Shown: positions 26,628 to 35,200 of the stretch, piece by piece
How positions within the stretch are numbered: position 1 is the stretch's first letter
Layout of the letters: each line of letters opens with the position of its first letter
NCBI RefSeq assembly: GCF_003287285.1
Contig: NZ_QMIG01000001.1
Coordinates: 1 to 64,000 of the forward strand
Source of the DNA: Phytoactinopolyspora halophila
Lineage (GTDB): Bacteria; Actinomycetota; Actinomycetes; Jiangellales; Jiangellaceae
Direction of reading: 5' to 3'
Length of the DNA: 64,000 nucleotides
Notes under the pieces: model-generated
Databases searched by the model: none
The model's input: only the letters and a program-made list of their open reading frames with translations
Told to the model about the DNA's origin: nothing
Program-made: the position numbers and the translations under genes

Positions 26628-27830
26628 TCACGTGTGTACGTCGGCGAGGACGATGATCGCGCCCTCGTCCTTGTGTGATGTTCTGATGGCGAAGGTCGTC
26701 TCGTCGAGCCAGGTCGCGCCCCCACCAACGAGGCTGGCGATCATAGCCTCGCCGTCGGCGGACGTGTAGATAGTGGTCGTGGAGCTCTCCTGAGCGGAGG
26801 CATCGGCTATGCTCTGTGCTCGCCCCCCACCACCTGTAAGCTGCCAGGCGTACGCGTCTTCGTCGTGCTGTGGCACCGGATCCATTCTGGTGAGAACTTC
26901 GCCTTCGGCATTCACCGATAGGGAACCAGGAAGGCCAACATGGTAGGCAACCGACGAGGCGTCCGTTCCTTCCTCGAACGGTCCACCGTCGGGAGCGGGC
27001 GGCATCTGATTACCGCCTCCTAGGATCCGGCGCACCATGCCATCTTCGATAGCCAAGACGCTACGCGTGGTTTGCAGGTACACGCTCTCATCAGCCCCAC
27101 CCGCGATGGCAGTAGCTTCATGTATCACCAGCGATGAGGCATCGCTTCCATCTGGCGGATAGGCAGCGCGTTCGGCCGCCTCATCCGAGAACGGTCCGCC
27201 GGGATGGGGACTATGCGTGCCGGCAACCGTGACCAGCGTTCCATCATGCTCCACCCGCCGTACTTGAAAGCCAGCCGCGGATCCGGGTGGATCGATCCGT
27301 TCGAGGATGAGCAGGCGATCCTCGGAATCAACGGCGATATCATGGACATATCCGAGGTCGGCGTCACGGGCCAAGCTCCCGTCCGAGGAGAGTGGCCCCC
27401 TTTCCTCGGCATCCGGCCTGGGAACGCCGACGACCGGCTGCAGTTCCTCATCCACGAACTCGAACACAACAGCTTTCTCTTCGCGCTGAATCAGCAAATC
27501 CGGAAGCACGTATACTCTCCCATCAGAGGTTGCGGCAATCTCTCGAATCCGCGACGCGGGACCAAGCCCCTGGAGTTCGACCTCTGTCGTATTGACATCT
27601 CCTTCAGCGCTAATCTCGATGATGGAGTAGGGTGCCAGCCCCCATACGCCTCCCTTGCCATCCGACGTCATCCGATACATCGCTGCTGGAATTTTTGCTT
27701 GTTCACCCGTACCCTCGGGATCGGTTCCGCCACCGGCTAGCAACTCTACGTTGACACCGTCTGCCCTCCCACTACATGCCGTCAACGTGAGCAGAGTGCC
27801 CAAAGCAAGCGAGGCGACGATCTTACGCAT
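26628..27830 (-). CDS. Lipoprotein with NHL-like beta-propeller pattern
   Basis: A 400-residue protein with a lipoprotein signal peptide (MRKIVASLALGTLLTLTACS, lipobox LTAC, Cys 19). The mature part contains recurring blocks such as SDGKGGVWGLAPYSIIEISA, TSDGRVYVLPDLL, AVDSEDRLLILERI and NAEGEVLTRM, spaced like propeller blades of NHL/YVTN type. It is convergent with the decayed gene, 30 bases away. Base composition is lower in GC than the housekeeping genes. Probably an extracellular scaffold or sensor; no specific ligand can be named. Confidence 0.7.
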   Translation of the reverse strand: MRKIVASLALGTLLTLTACSGRADGVNVELLAGGGTDPEGTGEQAKIPAAMYRMTSDGKGGVWGLAPYSIIEISAEGDVNTTEVELQGLGPASRIREIAATSDGRVYVLPDLLIQREEKAVVFEFVDEELQPVVGVPRPDAEERGPLSSDGSLARDADLGYVHDIAVDSEDRLLILERIDPPGSAAGFQVRRVEHDGTLVTVAGTHSPHPGGPFSDEAAERAAYPPDGSDASSLVIHEATAIAGGADESVYLQTTRSVLAIEDGMVRRILGGGNQMPPAPDGGPFEEGTDASSVAYHVGLPGSLSVNAEGEVLTRMDPVPQHDEDAYAWQLTGGGGRAQSIADASAQESSTTTIYTSADGEAMIASLVGGGATWLDETTFAIRTSHKDEGAIIVLADVHT

Positions 27831-27931
27831 GTTTACGAAGTCTAGGATCCTCTCGCTATCATGTTGTAGCTCCCCCGGGCGTGGGAACGAGACCTAGCCT
27901 GCGATCTGCGACATGGCGATGGAGGCCCGGA

Positions 27932-28249
27932 ATGGGCAATGGTGAAGAGCGGATGGTGCCTAATCCGATGATCTCAGCTATCGAGAGTCTCATCCGGAGA
28001 ACCGAGAACGCTGTCGACGAGACTCCACACATCGACGATCCAACCGAGTCCATCGGCGAAGGTCCAGCCTGGACAGGCGCGAGGGCGCGAGAAACGCACG
28101 ACGAACATCTAGCGCCGCTCGCCGAGCCCGTCAAGTCGGCGTTGAACAACCTGGTAGGCGACGTCGAAGCCGCGAAGAACGAGCTCGATCCGGAAGTCAC
28201 CGAGAGCGTGGCGCAGGTTATGCGGTTCGAGCTCGAGCACGGCCGCTGA
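27932..28249 (+). CDS. WXG100 family protein
   Basis: A protein of about 105 residues from ATG 27932 (MGNGEERMVPNPMISAIESL), preceded by GGAGG. It has the WxG turn in GPAWTGARARETHDEHLAPL between two predicted helices, and a C-terminal helix ending EVTESVAQVMRFELEHGR. The size is right for an EsxA/EsxB-like secreted helical-hairpin protein. It stands alone, divergent from the propeller lipoprotein, inside the same block as the EssC-like ATPase and the other WXG100 genes. Confidence 0.72.
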   Translation: MGNGEERMVPNPMISAIESLIRRTENAVDETPHIDDPTESIGEGPAWTGARARETHDEHLAPLAEPVKSALNNLVGDVEAAKNELDPEVTESVAQVMRFELEHGR

Positions 28250-28288
28250 GAACGATGCGGCAGCTCAAGCCGGGCTTAGCAATTGGCC

Positions 28289-28356
28289 ACTTGTTGGGTC
28301 TGCGGAACGTCCAGAGCCCGGATGAGCCTCCTCGACGTTCCGCAGACCCAACAAGT
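28289..28356. repeat. 23-bp perfect inverted repeat (long hairpin)
   Basis: Arms 28289-28311 and 28334-28356 are exactly complementary over 23 bases (left arm begins acttgttgggtctgcggaac), with a 22-base spacer. It lies between the ends of the converging WXG100 gene (28249) and the lipoprotein gene (28388), so it may be a bidirectional terminator; it could also be a mobile repeat of the type also present at 51641-51728. Confidence 0.85.
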
Positions 28357-28387
28357 CAACCGTGGCATTCCCCGTGGGCGGCTTCGA

Positions 28388-29038
28388 TCAGCGCGACGGC
28401 GGGTCACCGGGCAAGATCCACTCGTCACCCAACTCGAGCGTCTCGATGACCTGCTGCGCGACGGCTATGGCATCCGCTTCCGGATCCCGGCCTTCCACCA
28501 TCTGAGCGAGATCCATCTCCACCACTCGGCTTCCGTGCAGGAGACGAGCATGACCACGCGTCGATGAAGACTCACCTGAAGAGTTCTCCTCGGTCCACGA
28601 GAACCCCAGCCCCACCTCGTCTGGTAGTTGATTGAAACGATCATCGTCGAGGCCAGCCTCGAAACTGTTCAGGCTGTTTCCTTCCGCCCACGGCACGTTT
28701 CCATGCAAGATGTCTCCGTGCTCACCCTCGATCATGATCCTGCAACGCGGCGTGCCCGCAAACTTGCCTGACGAATCCCGATCCGCACCGCCCTCCGCCT
28801 CGACATCACCAGTACCGGTCACCGTGGTCACGGTGTCGACCGGCAGCATGTCACACAACAATTCGCCCGGAGGGGCGGTTGCTGGGAGCTCGTCGATCTG
28901 CGCCCGATGGTTCACACCATCGTCGTCGCCCGTGCAGCCCGAAATCGCCAGTGCCACAGCCGCAACCCACATCGCCACACCACAGCGAGTCGTCGACCAG
29001 GAGTGACACACTTTCGTGGCGGGCTTCCCTGTTCTCAT
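28388..29038 (-). CDS. Lipoprotein, paralogue of the 29120 gene
   Basis: About 216 residues from ATG 29038, which follows AGGGCGG. The signal peptide ends in a lipobox (VALAISGC, Cys near residue 35). The mature domain contains LLCDMLPVDTVTTVTGTGDV, WAEGNSLNSFEAGLDDDRFN, GLGFSWTEEN and AIAVAQQVIETLELGDEW. The same blocks in the same order occur in the next gene (29120-29734), and the last 100 or so bases of the two genes are almost identical, so this is a recent tandem duplication. The LLCDxLP start of the domain is typical of actinobacterial DUF3558-like lipoproteins; that assignment is tentative. Function unknown. Confidence 0.78.
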   Translation of the reverse strand: MRTGKPATKVCHSWSTTRCGVAMWVAAVALAISGCTGDDDGVNHRAQIDELPATAPPGELLCDMLPVDTVTTVTGTGDVEAEGGADRDSSGKFAGTPRCRIMIEGEHGDILHGNVPWAEGNSLNSFEAGLDDDRFNQLPDEVGLGFSWTEENSSGESSSTRGHARLLHGSRVVEMDLAQMVEGRDPEADAIAVAQQVIETLELGDEWILPGDPPSR

Positions 29039-29119
29039 CCGCCCTGGGACAGAGCACGCGGTGCACCGCAAGAAACGCTGCCATCTGCGCATGTCATCGG
29101 CTTCGACGTACGGCTTCGA

Positions 29120-29734
29120 TCAGCGCGACGGCGGGTCACCGGGCAGGGTCCACTCGTCATCCAACTCGAGCGTCTCGATGACCTGCTGCGCGACGGCTAT
29201 AGCATCCGCTTCCGGATCCCGGCCCTCGACGACCTGGGCGACGCGTACCTCGATCAGCCGATCGCCATACAGCAGCCGCGCCTCGGCGCTCTTGTTCGAG
29301 GCATTGCCAGACGAGCCGTTTTCTTCCGTCCACGAGAACCCGAGCCCGGTCTCCTCTGGCAACTGGTTGTAGCGGTCATCAGTCAGCCCCGACTCGAAAT
29401 TGCTCTTGCCAATGCCCTCCGCCCAGTACGCACGGACGCGCACCACATCCCGGTCCTCGCCGTTGACCTTCACCCGGCAGGTCGGTCCGACTCCTGCGAA
29501 CTCTCCCGTGGCATCACGATCCGCACCGCCTCGTGCCTCCACGTCATCGGTGTCAGTGATCGTCGCCACGGTCTCCAACGGGAGGAAATCACACAGCATC
29601 TCGCTCGCCGGTGGCGTCGGCGCCAGCTCCTCGGTATCGGCCATCGGTTCGTCTCCTTGGTCATCGTCGGCTTCGCAAGCCGTGATGGACAATCCCGCCA
29701 CTGCGACACACACCGTCAGCACCTTGCGTATCAT
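29120..29734 (-). CDS. Lipoprotein, coupled to the large DPYFAxGF protein
   Basis: A 204-residue lipoprotein (MIRKVLTVCVAVAGLSITAC, lipobox ITAC, Cys 20), paralogous to the gene at 28388. Its mature domain has LLCDFLPLETVATITDTDDV-like sequence, YWAEGIGKSNFESGLTDDRY and AIAVAQQVIETLELDDEWTL. Its ATG overlaps the stop of the large DPYFAxGF gene as ATGA (29731-29734), so production of both is coupled. A cell-surface partner, chaperone or immunity role toward that protein is possible but unproven. Confidence 0.8.
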   Translation of the reverse strand: MIRKVLTVCVAVAGLSITACEADDDQGDEPMADTEELAPTPPASEMLCDFLPLETVATITDTDDVEARGGADRDATGEFAGVGPTCRVKVNGEDRDVVRVRAYWAEGIGKSNFESGLTDDRYNQLPEETGLGFSWTEENGSSGNASNKSAEARLLYGDRLIEVRVAQVVEGRDPEADAIAVAQQVIETLELDDEWTLPGDPPSR

Positions 29735-31821
29735 CGGCCGTTCAGCTCCAGGCCGTCTTGGATGCCTTCTTCGAATGACCCGTGGATATGCGTCCTGAGG
29801 AAATCATCCATCGGAAATCTGTTGCGGTGCCAATCCTCGAAAGATTCGTGATCGAAGTCGAAACGCGGGGGATCACTCGACCTATCGATCATCTCTTCCG
29901 GCGGACCTTCGTATCTGTTGCCCCCACCGTTGGCCTCATCGACATACTCCTGATCGAAATACCCGTGCGCGAGCATCTGATTGAGGAGCATCTCATCGAG
30001 ATTATCCTTCTCGTCACTCGATAGCTCGGCGAAATCGCTCCCGGCACTTGGGTCAGAGTTACCGATCTCATTCTTCAGATGTGACTGGGCCTGTTCATAG
30101 GCGAGCTTCGACCATTCACCTGCCGGCTTCACGACCGGCAGCGATGTCACGGCGTCGAATGCTGCGGCGCGCGCCTCAGCTTGTTTCTGCTCCAACTCTT
30201 CTTCGTCAAGAGCGCCGTGGTACGCGGAGTTGATCACCCAGCCCATCGTTCCACCGGCCTCGTTCGTTGCGGTGGCCAGGGCCGGAATGTTCCGGCCTTC
30301 CAGCATTGCCACTGGAGCAGACGGCTCGGTTCCGTCGTTCAACGACTCCTCCAGCGCGAGACCAATGCGCTGCTGAGAAGAAGCCATGACTCCCGACATG
30401 ACGGTGTCGAGGTGCTCACGCTGTCCGTCCTTGCCGTACGTTCCGAGAATCTCACCGACGAGCTCGGGATCCATCGCGGCGCCATACGGCGCGCCGTCGC
30501 CGAACAGATCTTCCTCGGGCCCGGCCGTCCAGCCCGAGCCCAAATCATCTGAATGGCCCCGGCCCAACCGCATGAGATCAGGCCCGTAGCTGGCCAGCAT
30601 GTTCGCGACGTTGCCTCGCATGCCGTCCCACATCTGCCAGCCCTCGCTCGCACCGAAGCCCAAGATTCCGTCACTGGACCCCTCGCCGGTCTTGTCACCG
30701 ATCAGCGCGAACGTCTGCGAGGCGATCTTGGCGGAGACGCGGCCGTTGTCCGATTGATCACGGAAATGTGTCGTGGCAGCTTCCAGTGCCTCCCCGAGAC
30801 GCCCGCCGTTGGTGGGGTCCGTGCGGTGCTGCCAGGTCCGTTCCGTAGTCATGTACTGGAGGCGTTCGTTGACTTCTACCTCTTGGCCGTTGAGCTCGAC
30901 CGTCGTGGTATTGCCGCCGTCGAAGAAGTTCTGCGCCGCTTCCGGGTTGTTGCCCAGCGCGGACATATACATCGCCATGACGTCGACAGCCTCGTCACCG
31001 TTGGCGTCTCGAACTCCACCGATCGCGTTCGACGCCTTCGGCTCCCAGGCCGCGCCGTCCGCGTCTCGCTCGTACTCGTAGAGCTCGTCACCGACATGAT
31101 CGAGGAATGGCGTCCCGTACCTGCCATGCTGAAGGAACATAGCCAGGTACTGTGGCTGCCCCTGCCGGTTGTCACCGCCCTCGGCCATCGTCTCGCCCGT
31201 TATCGCGTCGGCCCAATCCCGCGCAAACGTCGCGGACGGCGAGAGAGTGCCGGTGTTGCGTGTCGCTGTCCCGATCGTCGTCCCGACAGACTCGACCAGG
31301 CGGTTTCGCAACTCCATGTCAACGTAGTTCTCGCGTTCCAGAGCGTCGACGGTGTCCATATATTGCGCGAGCTGCTCTGGCGATGCCTCGCGGGCGAATC
31401 CGGCGGCGAAATACGGATCGTTCATGTTCTCTTCGATCTCGGCGACCAGATCCTCGTCGAGATCGCGCGCGTTTTCGACCTGCAGCGCTTCCGCCGCCTC
31501 GGCCCCGTTCTGTTCAGCCTGATCCGGCGGCACGTCCGAGATCGCGGTGTCGTCGTCGAGCTCCACGTACCCGGCTGGCCAGTCCGGTTCCGGGTCCATC
31601 TCCATCATCTCGGCCAGCGCGAGCCGGCGGCGCACGCCGGGAAGCTCCTCATCGGACCAGTCGATCGCCTGCTGTACGCCACGACCGAGGTCATAGTCAA
31701 TCTGATACGTCGTCAGATCGCCGTCAAACCTGCTCTTCGACAGCCGGAGGTCCTGGAGAGCGTCGTCGAGTCCCTCGACGAGCCGCTGCATCTCGGAAAT
31801 GTTGATTTCTGCCTTGGCCAT
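29731..31821 (-). CDS. Large WXG100-linked DPYFAxGF-family protein
   Basis: A 696-residue, mostly helical acidic protein without signal peptide or transmembrane segment. An N-terminal helical module (ISEMQRLVEGLDDALQDLRL ... SDEELPGVRRRLALAEMMEM) is followed by NDPYFAAGFAREASPEQLAQ and a long helical region (DVMAMYMSALGNNPEAAQNF, FGASEGWQMWDGMRGNVANM). The layout recalls large actinobacterial T7SS-associated proteins of the DUF6571 type, although I cannot confirm the family. It sits downstream of a WXG-like gene and the EssC-like ATPase on the same strand and overlaps the lipoprotein gene. A T7SS substrate is likely. No catalytic motif is evident in the C-terminal part. Confidence 0.72.
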   Translation of the reverse strand: MAKAEINISEMQRLVEGLDDALQDLRLSKSRFDGDLTTYQIDYDLGRGVQQAIDWSDEELPGVRRRLALAEMMEMDPEPDWPAGYVELDDDTAISDVPPDQAEQNGAEAAEALQVENARDLDEDLVAEIEENMNDPYFAAGFAREASPEQLAQYMDTVDALERENYVDMELRNRLVESVGTTIGTATRNTGTLSPSATFARDWADAITGETMAEGGDNRQGQPQYLAMFLQHGRYGTPFLDHVGDELYEYERDADGAAWEPKASNAIGGVRDANGDEAVDVMAMYMSALGNNPEAAQNFFDGGNTTTVELNGQEVEVNERLQYMTTERTWQHRTDPTNGGRLGEALEAATTHFRDQSDNGRVSAKIASQTFALIGDKTGEGSSDGILGFGASEGWQMWDGMRGNVANMLASYGPDLMRLGRGHSDDLGSGWTAGPEEDLFGDGAPYGAAMDPELVGEILGTYGKDGQREHLDTVMSGVMASSQQRIGLALEESLNDGTEPSAPVAMLEGRNIPALATATNEAGGTMGWVINSAYHGALDEEELEQKQAEARAAAFDAVTSLPVVKPAGEWSKLAYEQAQSHLKNEIGNSDPSAGSDFAELSSDEKDNLDEMLLNQMLAHGYFDQEYVDEANGGGNRYEGPPEEMIDRSSDPPRFDFDHESFEDWHRNRFPMDDFLRTHIHGSFEEGIQDGLELNGR

Positions 31822-31857
31822 CTCGCCGTCTCACCCTCGGTTGTGCAATGTGCGTCG

Positions 31858-32178
31858 TCAGCGCATCTGCATCGGAGGGTAGGCAACCCACCGAGCGCGC
31901 CAGTCATCCTCGTCAACTTCCTCGGGCTCGTTCTCATGTCTGGTCTCGAACGCCCGCCGACAGTCATCGGCATCGTCCTGGGCTGCCTGCTTGCGGTCGC
32001 GCAGCTCCTCGTCGAAGATGTCTGCCGTTGAGCTCGACCATGCGCCGTTCTCCAACGCACTGATTACCTTGCTGAAGGCGTCGCCACAGGTATCGGCGTT
32101 GCTCCGCACGCCCGACAAGGCCTGCTCCAGCTCTGTTCGGTATTGGTTCTCGACCGGCCCTTCGTCACCGCTACCCAT
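31858..32178 (-). CDS. WXG100-like protein
   Basis: A protein of about 106 residues from ATG 32178 (MGSGDEGPVENQYRTELEQA); GTG 32187 is an alternative start. Two predicted helices surround a W-x-S turn (ALENGAWSSSTADIFDEELR), followed by an acidic linker and the tail WRARWVAYPPMQMR. It lies 79 bases after the ATPase gene and 36 bases before the large DPYFAxGF gene, all on one strand, so it probably forms a secreted complex with the latter, in the way that WXG100 or LXG partners pair with T7SS effectors. Confidence 0.68.
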   Translation of the reverse strand: MGSGDEGPVENQYRTELEQALSGVRSNADTCGDAFSKVISALENGAWSSSTADIFDEELRDRKQAAQDDADDCRRAFETRHENEPEEVDEDDWRARWVAYPPMQMR

Positions 32179-32256
32179 GTCCGTCACATCTTTCGTCGTC
32201 TGCAAGTATCACATATCGTCACAGATTAAATATGCCACATGCTCGCCAGCCAACGA

Positions 32257-35200
32257 TCATCCGCGAGTGGTCTCCGGAACCTGGACGAGCTGCCACTGAC
32301 CGGCGGCGACGTACAGGCCGCGGCCCGGCGGCATTCCGCCGGTCATCGACCGGGGAAGTTTGATCCCGAAGTGGTCGCCGTCACTCATCGAACCCGGAGA
32401 CAGCAACAGCCCGGAGCGGGACTTCTTGAGTGCTGCCACCGGCCCCCGGTAGGAGCTGCCGAGATCGTCGGTGGTTCCGGCCGCCACGATGACGCTTCCG
32501 GAGTCACGCAACTTGCCGAGATGCTTGGTGACGGCATCGACCAGCCAGCCATCGACACCGATCAGCTCGACGTCGTCGATGACGACCGCGCTCGGTGGCT
32601 TTCCCTTACCTGGCGCGATCTCGTCGAACAGCGGCAGGATATCGTCCTTGCCCTTCTCCAGGTCTACCACGGCTTGCACGCCGTCATGCCCTGCGAGGTC
32701 ACGCAACGGGCTGCGGCGCGGCGTCACCAGCAAGACCTTCCAGTCTCGCTCCAGCATCGAGGTGGTCATCGTCAACAAGGTTGCGCTGCGCCCGGAGCGG
32801 CGGGGTCCGAGTACGAGCATGCCCGGTCCGTGGTCGTTGGCATCCAGCGTGCGCAGGGTGAGCGTGTCACCACCGACGGCGATCGGGATCTCACTCGACG
32901 CGAGCGGCTTTTCCAGCAGCTCCATCGCATCCGAAAGCGTAATCTTGGTCGGCAGCGGATCAACCCGGAAGGGGCGCTGCTTGCGCGGCATGTCCGCGAA
33001 CCGCTCGCTCGCCTCCCGGCCGATCTCCTGCAGCGCGGCCACCTGAGCCGTGCCGGAGTCGTCCTCGGCGAGCAACGCGATCTGGGTCTCGTGCACGCCT
33101 TCGGAGCGGAACCCGCGGCCCGGAGGCATGTGCTCGGGCACCTCCTTGGCCGGGAGCCCGATGGCGGTGAAGTCCGAGTGATCGGTCATCCGGAGCATGA
33201 GCTTGTCGTCGAGCAGGGTGCCGAGCCGGCCCAGGAGGCCGGTGCGGTCCGCCGTCAGCACCATCTTCACCCCGACGCCGGTGCCCTCCTGCATGATCTG
33301 CATCCAGGTGTCGACCAGGGCGCCACTGTCGTAGCTGTCGAAAGCCTGCTTGAATCCTTCCCACCGGTCGAAGAGGACCACGATGTACGGAAGGCGCCGC
33401 TCTTCGGGGCTGTTCGCGCGCTGTTCCTCGACATCCGCGAAGCCCTGCTCCGCGAGCAGCTGCTGCCGCCGTCCAATCTCTCCCCGGATCCGCGACGTCA
33501 GCCGGGCAAGCCGATCGGGTTGATCGCGGCTGACGACCGCGCCGGTGTGCGGCAGGCCCACCATCGGCAGGAGGGCGTTGTTCCCGCAGTCAACTCCGTA
33601 AAGGTGAACGTCACCGGGCGAGAGCTCGCGCCCGACGACTCCGGCGACGGCTCGCAAGGCGGTCGAGCGCCCGCTGCGCGGGGCACCGATGACGGCCAGG
33701 TGTCCACCGGAGAGGTCGTAGTAGGCCACGGAGCGGCTCTGCTCCTTGGGCCGGTCGACCATCCCGATCGGGATGCGCACCCTGCTCCCCGACTTGACCG
33801 ACGCGCCCTGATCGTCGAAGAGCTGGTCGAGAGTCACGATGTCGTCGAGCGGCGGCAGCCACGGTGGTGGAGGCGGCTTCACGCCGGTGCGATCCGACGT
33901 TTCGTTGATGGCCGTCACCAGGCTCTCGAGGTCGGTGGGGATGCTGACGTCCTCTTCCGCGCCGTCGCCGCCTCCGCCCTGGTCCGGACGGCCAATGCTC
34001 TGCCACGACAGCTCGCGCAGATCGACGGCGACCCCGGCGTCCGGCGACAGCGGCCGACCCCCCACCCGTGCGGACTGGAACTGCACCAGCGACGAGTGGC
34101 CGAGCCGGGCGTAGGCGCGTCCGGGCAACGATTTCGCGATCTCCGCCGATTCCGGCGACTCGATCACGTCCTGGCTGTCGCTGCGGTCGGTGACCCGCAA
34201 GGCGATCCGCAGGTTCGTGTTCGACTTGATCTCCGCGCTCACGACACCAGCGGGCCGTTGCGTGGCCAGGATCAGGTGCACTCCCAGCGAACGTCCACGA
34301 CGGGCGATGTCGACCAGCCCTTTGACGAAGTCGGGCAGCTCGGCCACGAGCGCCGCGAACTCGTCGATGACGATCATGAGCCGCGGCATGGGCTCGTCGT
34401 CGGGTCCCTTGCCCGCCAGATAGTCCTCGATGTCCTTCGCGCCCGCTTCCGCGAGCTGGTGCTCCCGGCGATGCAGCTCGGCAGCCAGGCTGTCGAGCGC
34501 CCGCGTGGTCAGGTGACCGTCCAGGTCGGTCACCATGCCCACCGTGTGCGGAAGGTTGTTGCAGTCCTTGAACGCCGCACCGCCCTTGTAGTCGACGAGC
34601 ACGAAGGTGAACTCGTCCGGCCGGTTCGCCACGGCGAGCGAGGCGATGATCGTCTGCAGGAGCTCGGATTTACCGGAGCCGGTCGTGCCGGCCACGAGTC
34701 CGTGCGGACCGTCGGCTCGGACGTCGATGGCGAACGGACCATCCGAGCCTTCACCGATCATTGCCCGCGTGGACCGGCCGACCTGCGTCCACCACCGTTC
34801 GATCGCCTCGGAGGTGACGGGATCGAGTTTCAGGACGTCGAGCAGCCGGCTGGAGCTGGGCAAGGTGGACGAGAGATCTTCCTTGCTGACGTCCTTGATC
34901 GGGGCCAGTGCCCGGCCGAGGCGTTCACACCAGCCGGGCGGCACGAAATCGGCACGCACGCCCTCGACCGTCTTGACCCCGGTGACGCGCACCTGAGAGG
35001 TACTGCCCGGCCCGACACGCACGACGGCACGGCATTCTTCGGGAAGCTGCTGCTCCTCTCGATCGATGCAGAGAAAGACCATGCCCAGTGACGGGCCCTC
35101 GCTCAGCAAGGTCACCAGACCGGGGATCAGCCGGATGCGGCGCGCGCCGTCGAGCACGACGAGCAACGGAGGGAAACTCATGTTCCGGTTGGCGCCCATC

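Noticed and set aside
32239-35091. A 950-codon plus-strand open frame opposite the EssC-like ATPase gene
   Set aside because: It is the antisense shadow of a high-GC gene; its translation is Arg/His/Gly-rich without any recognisable motif, while the minus strand encodes clear ATPase domains.
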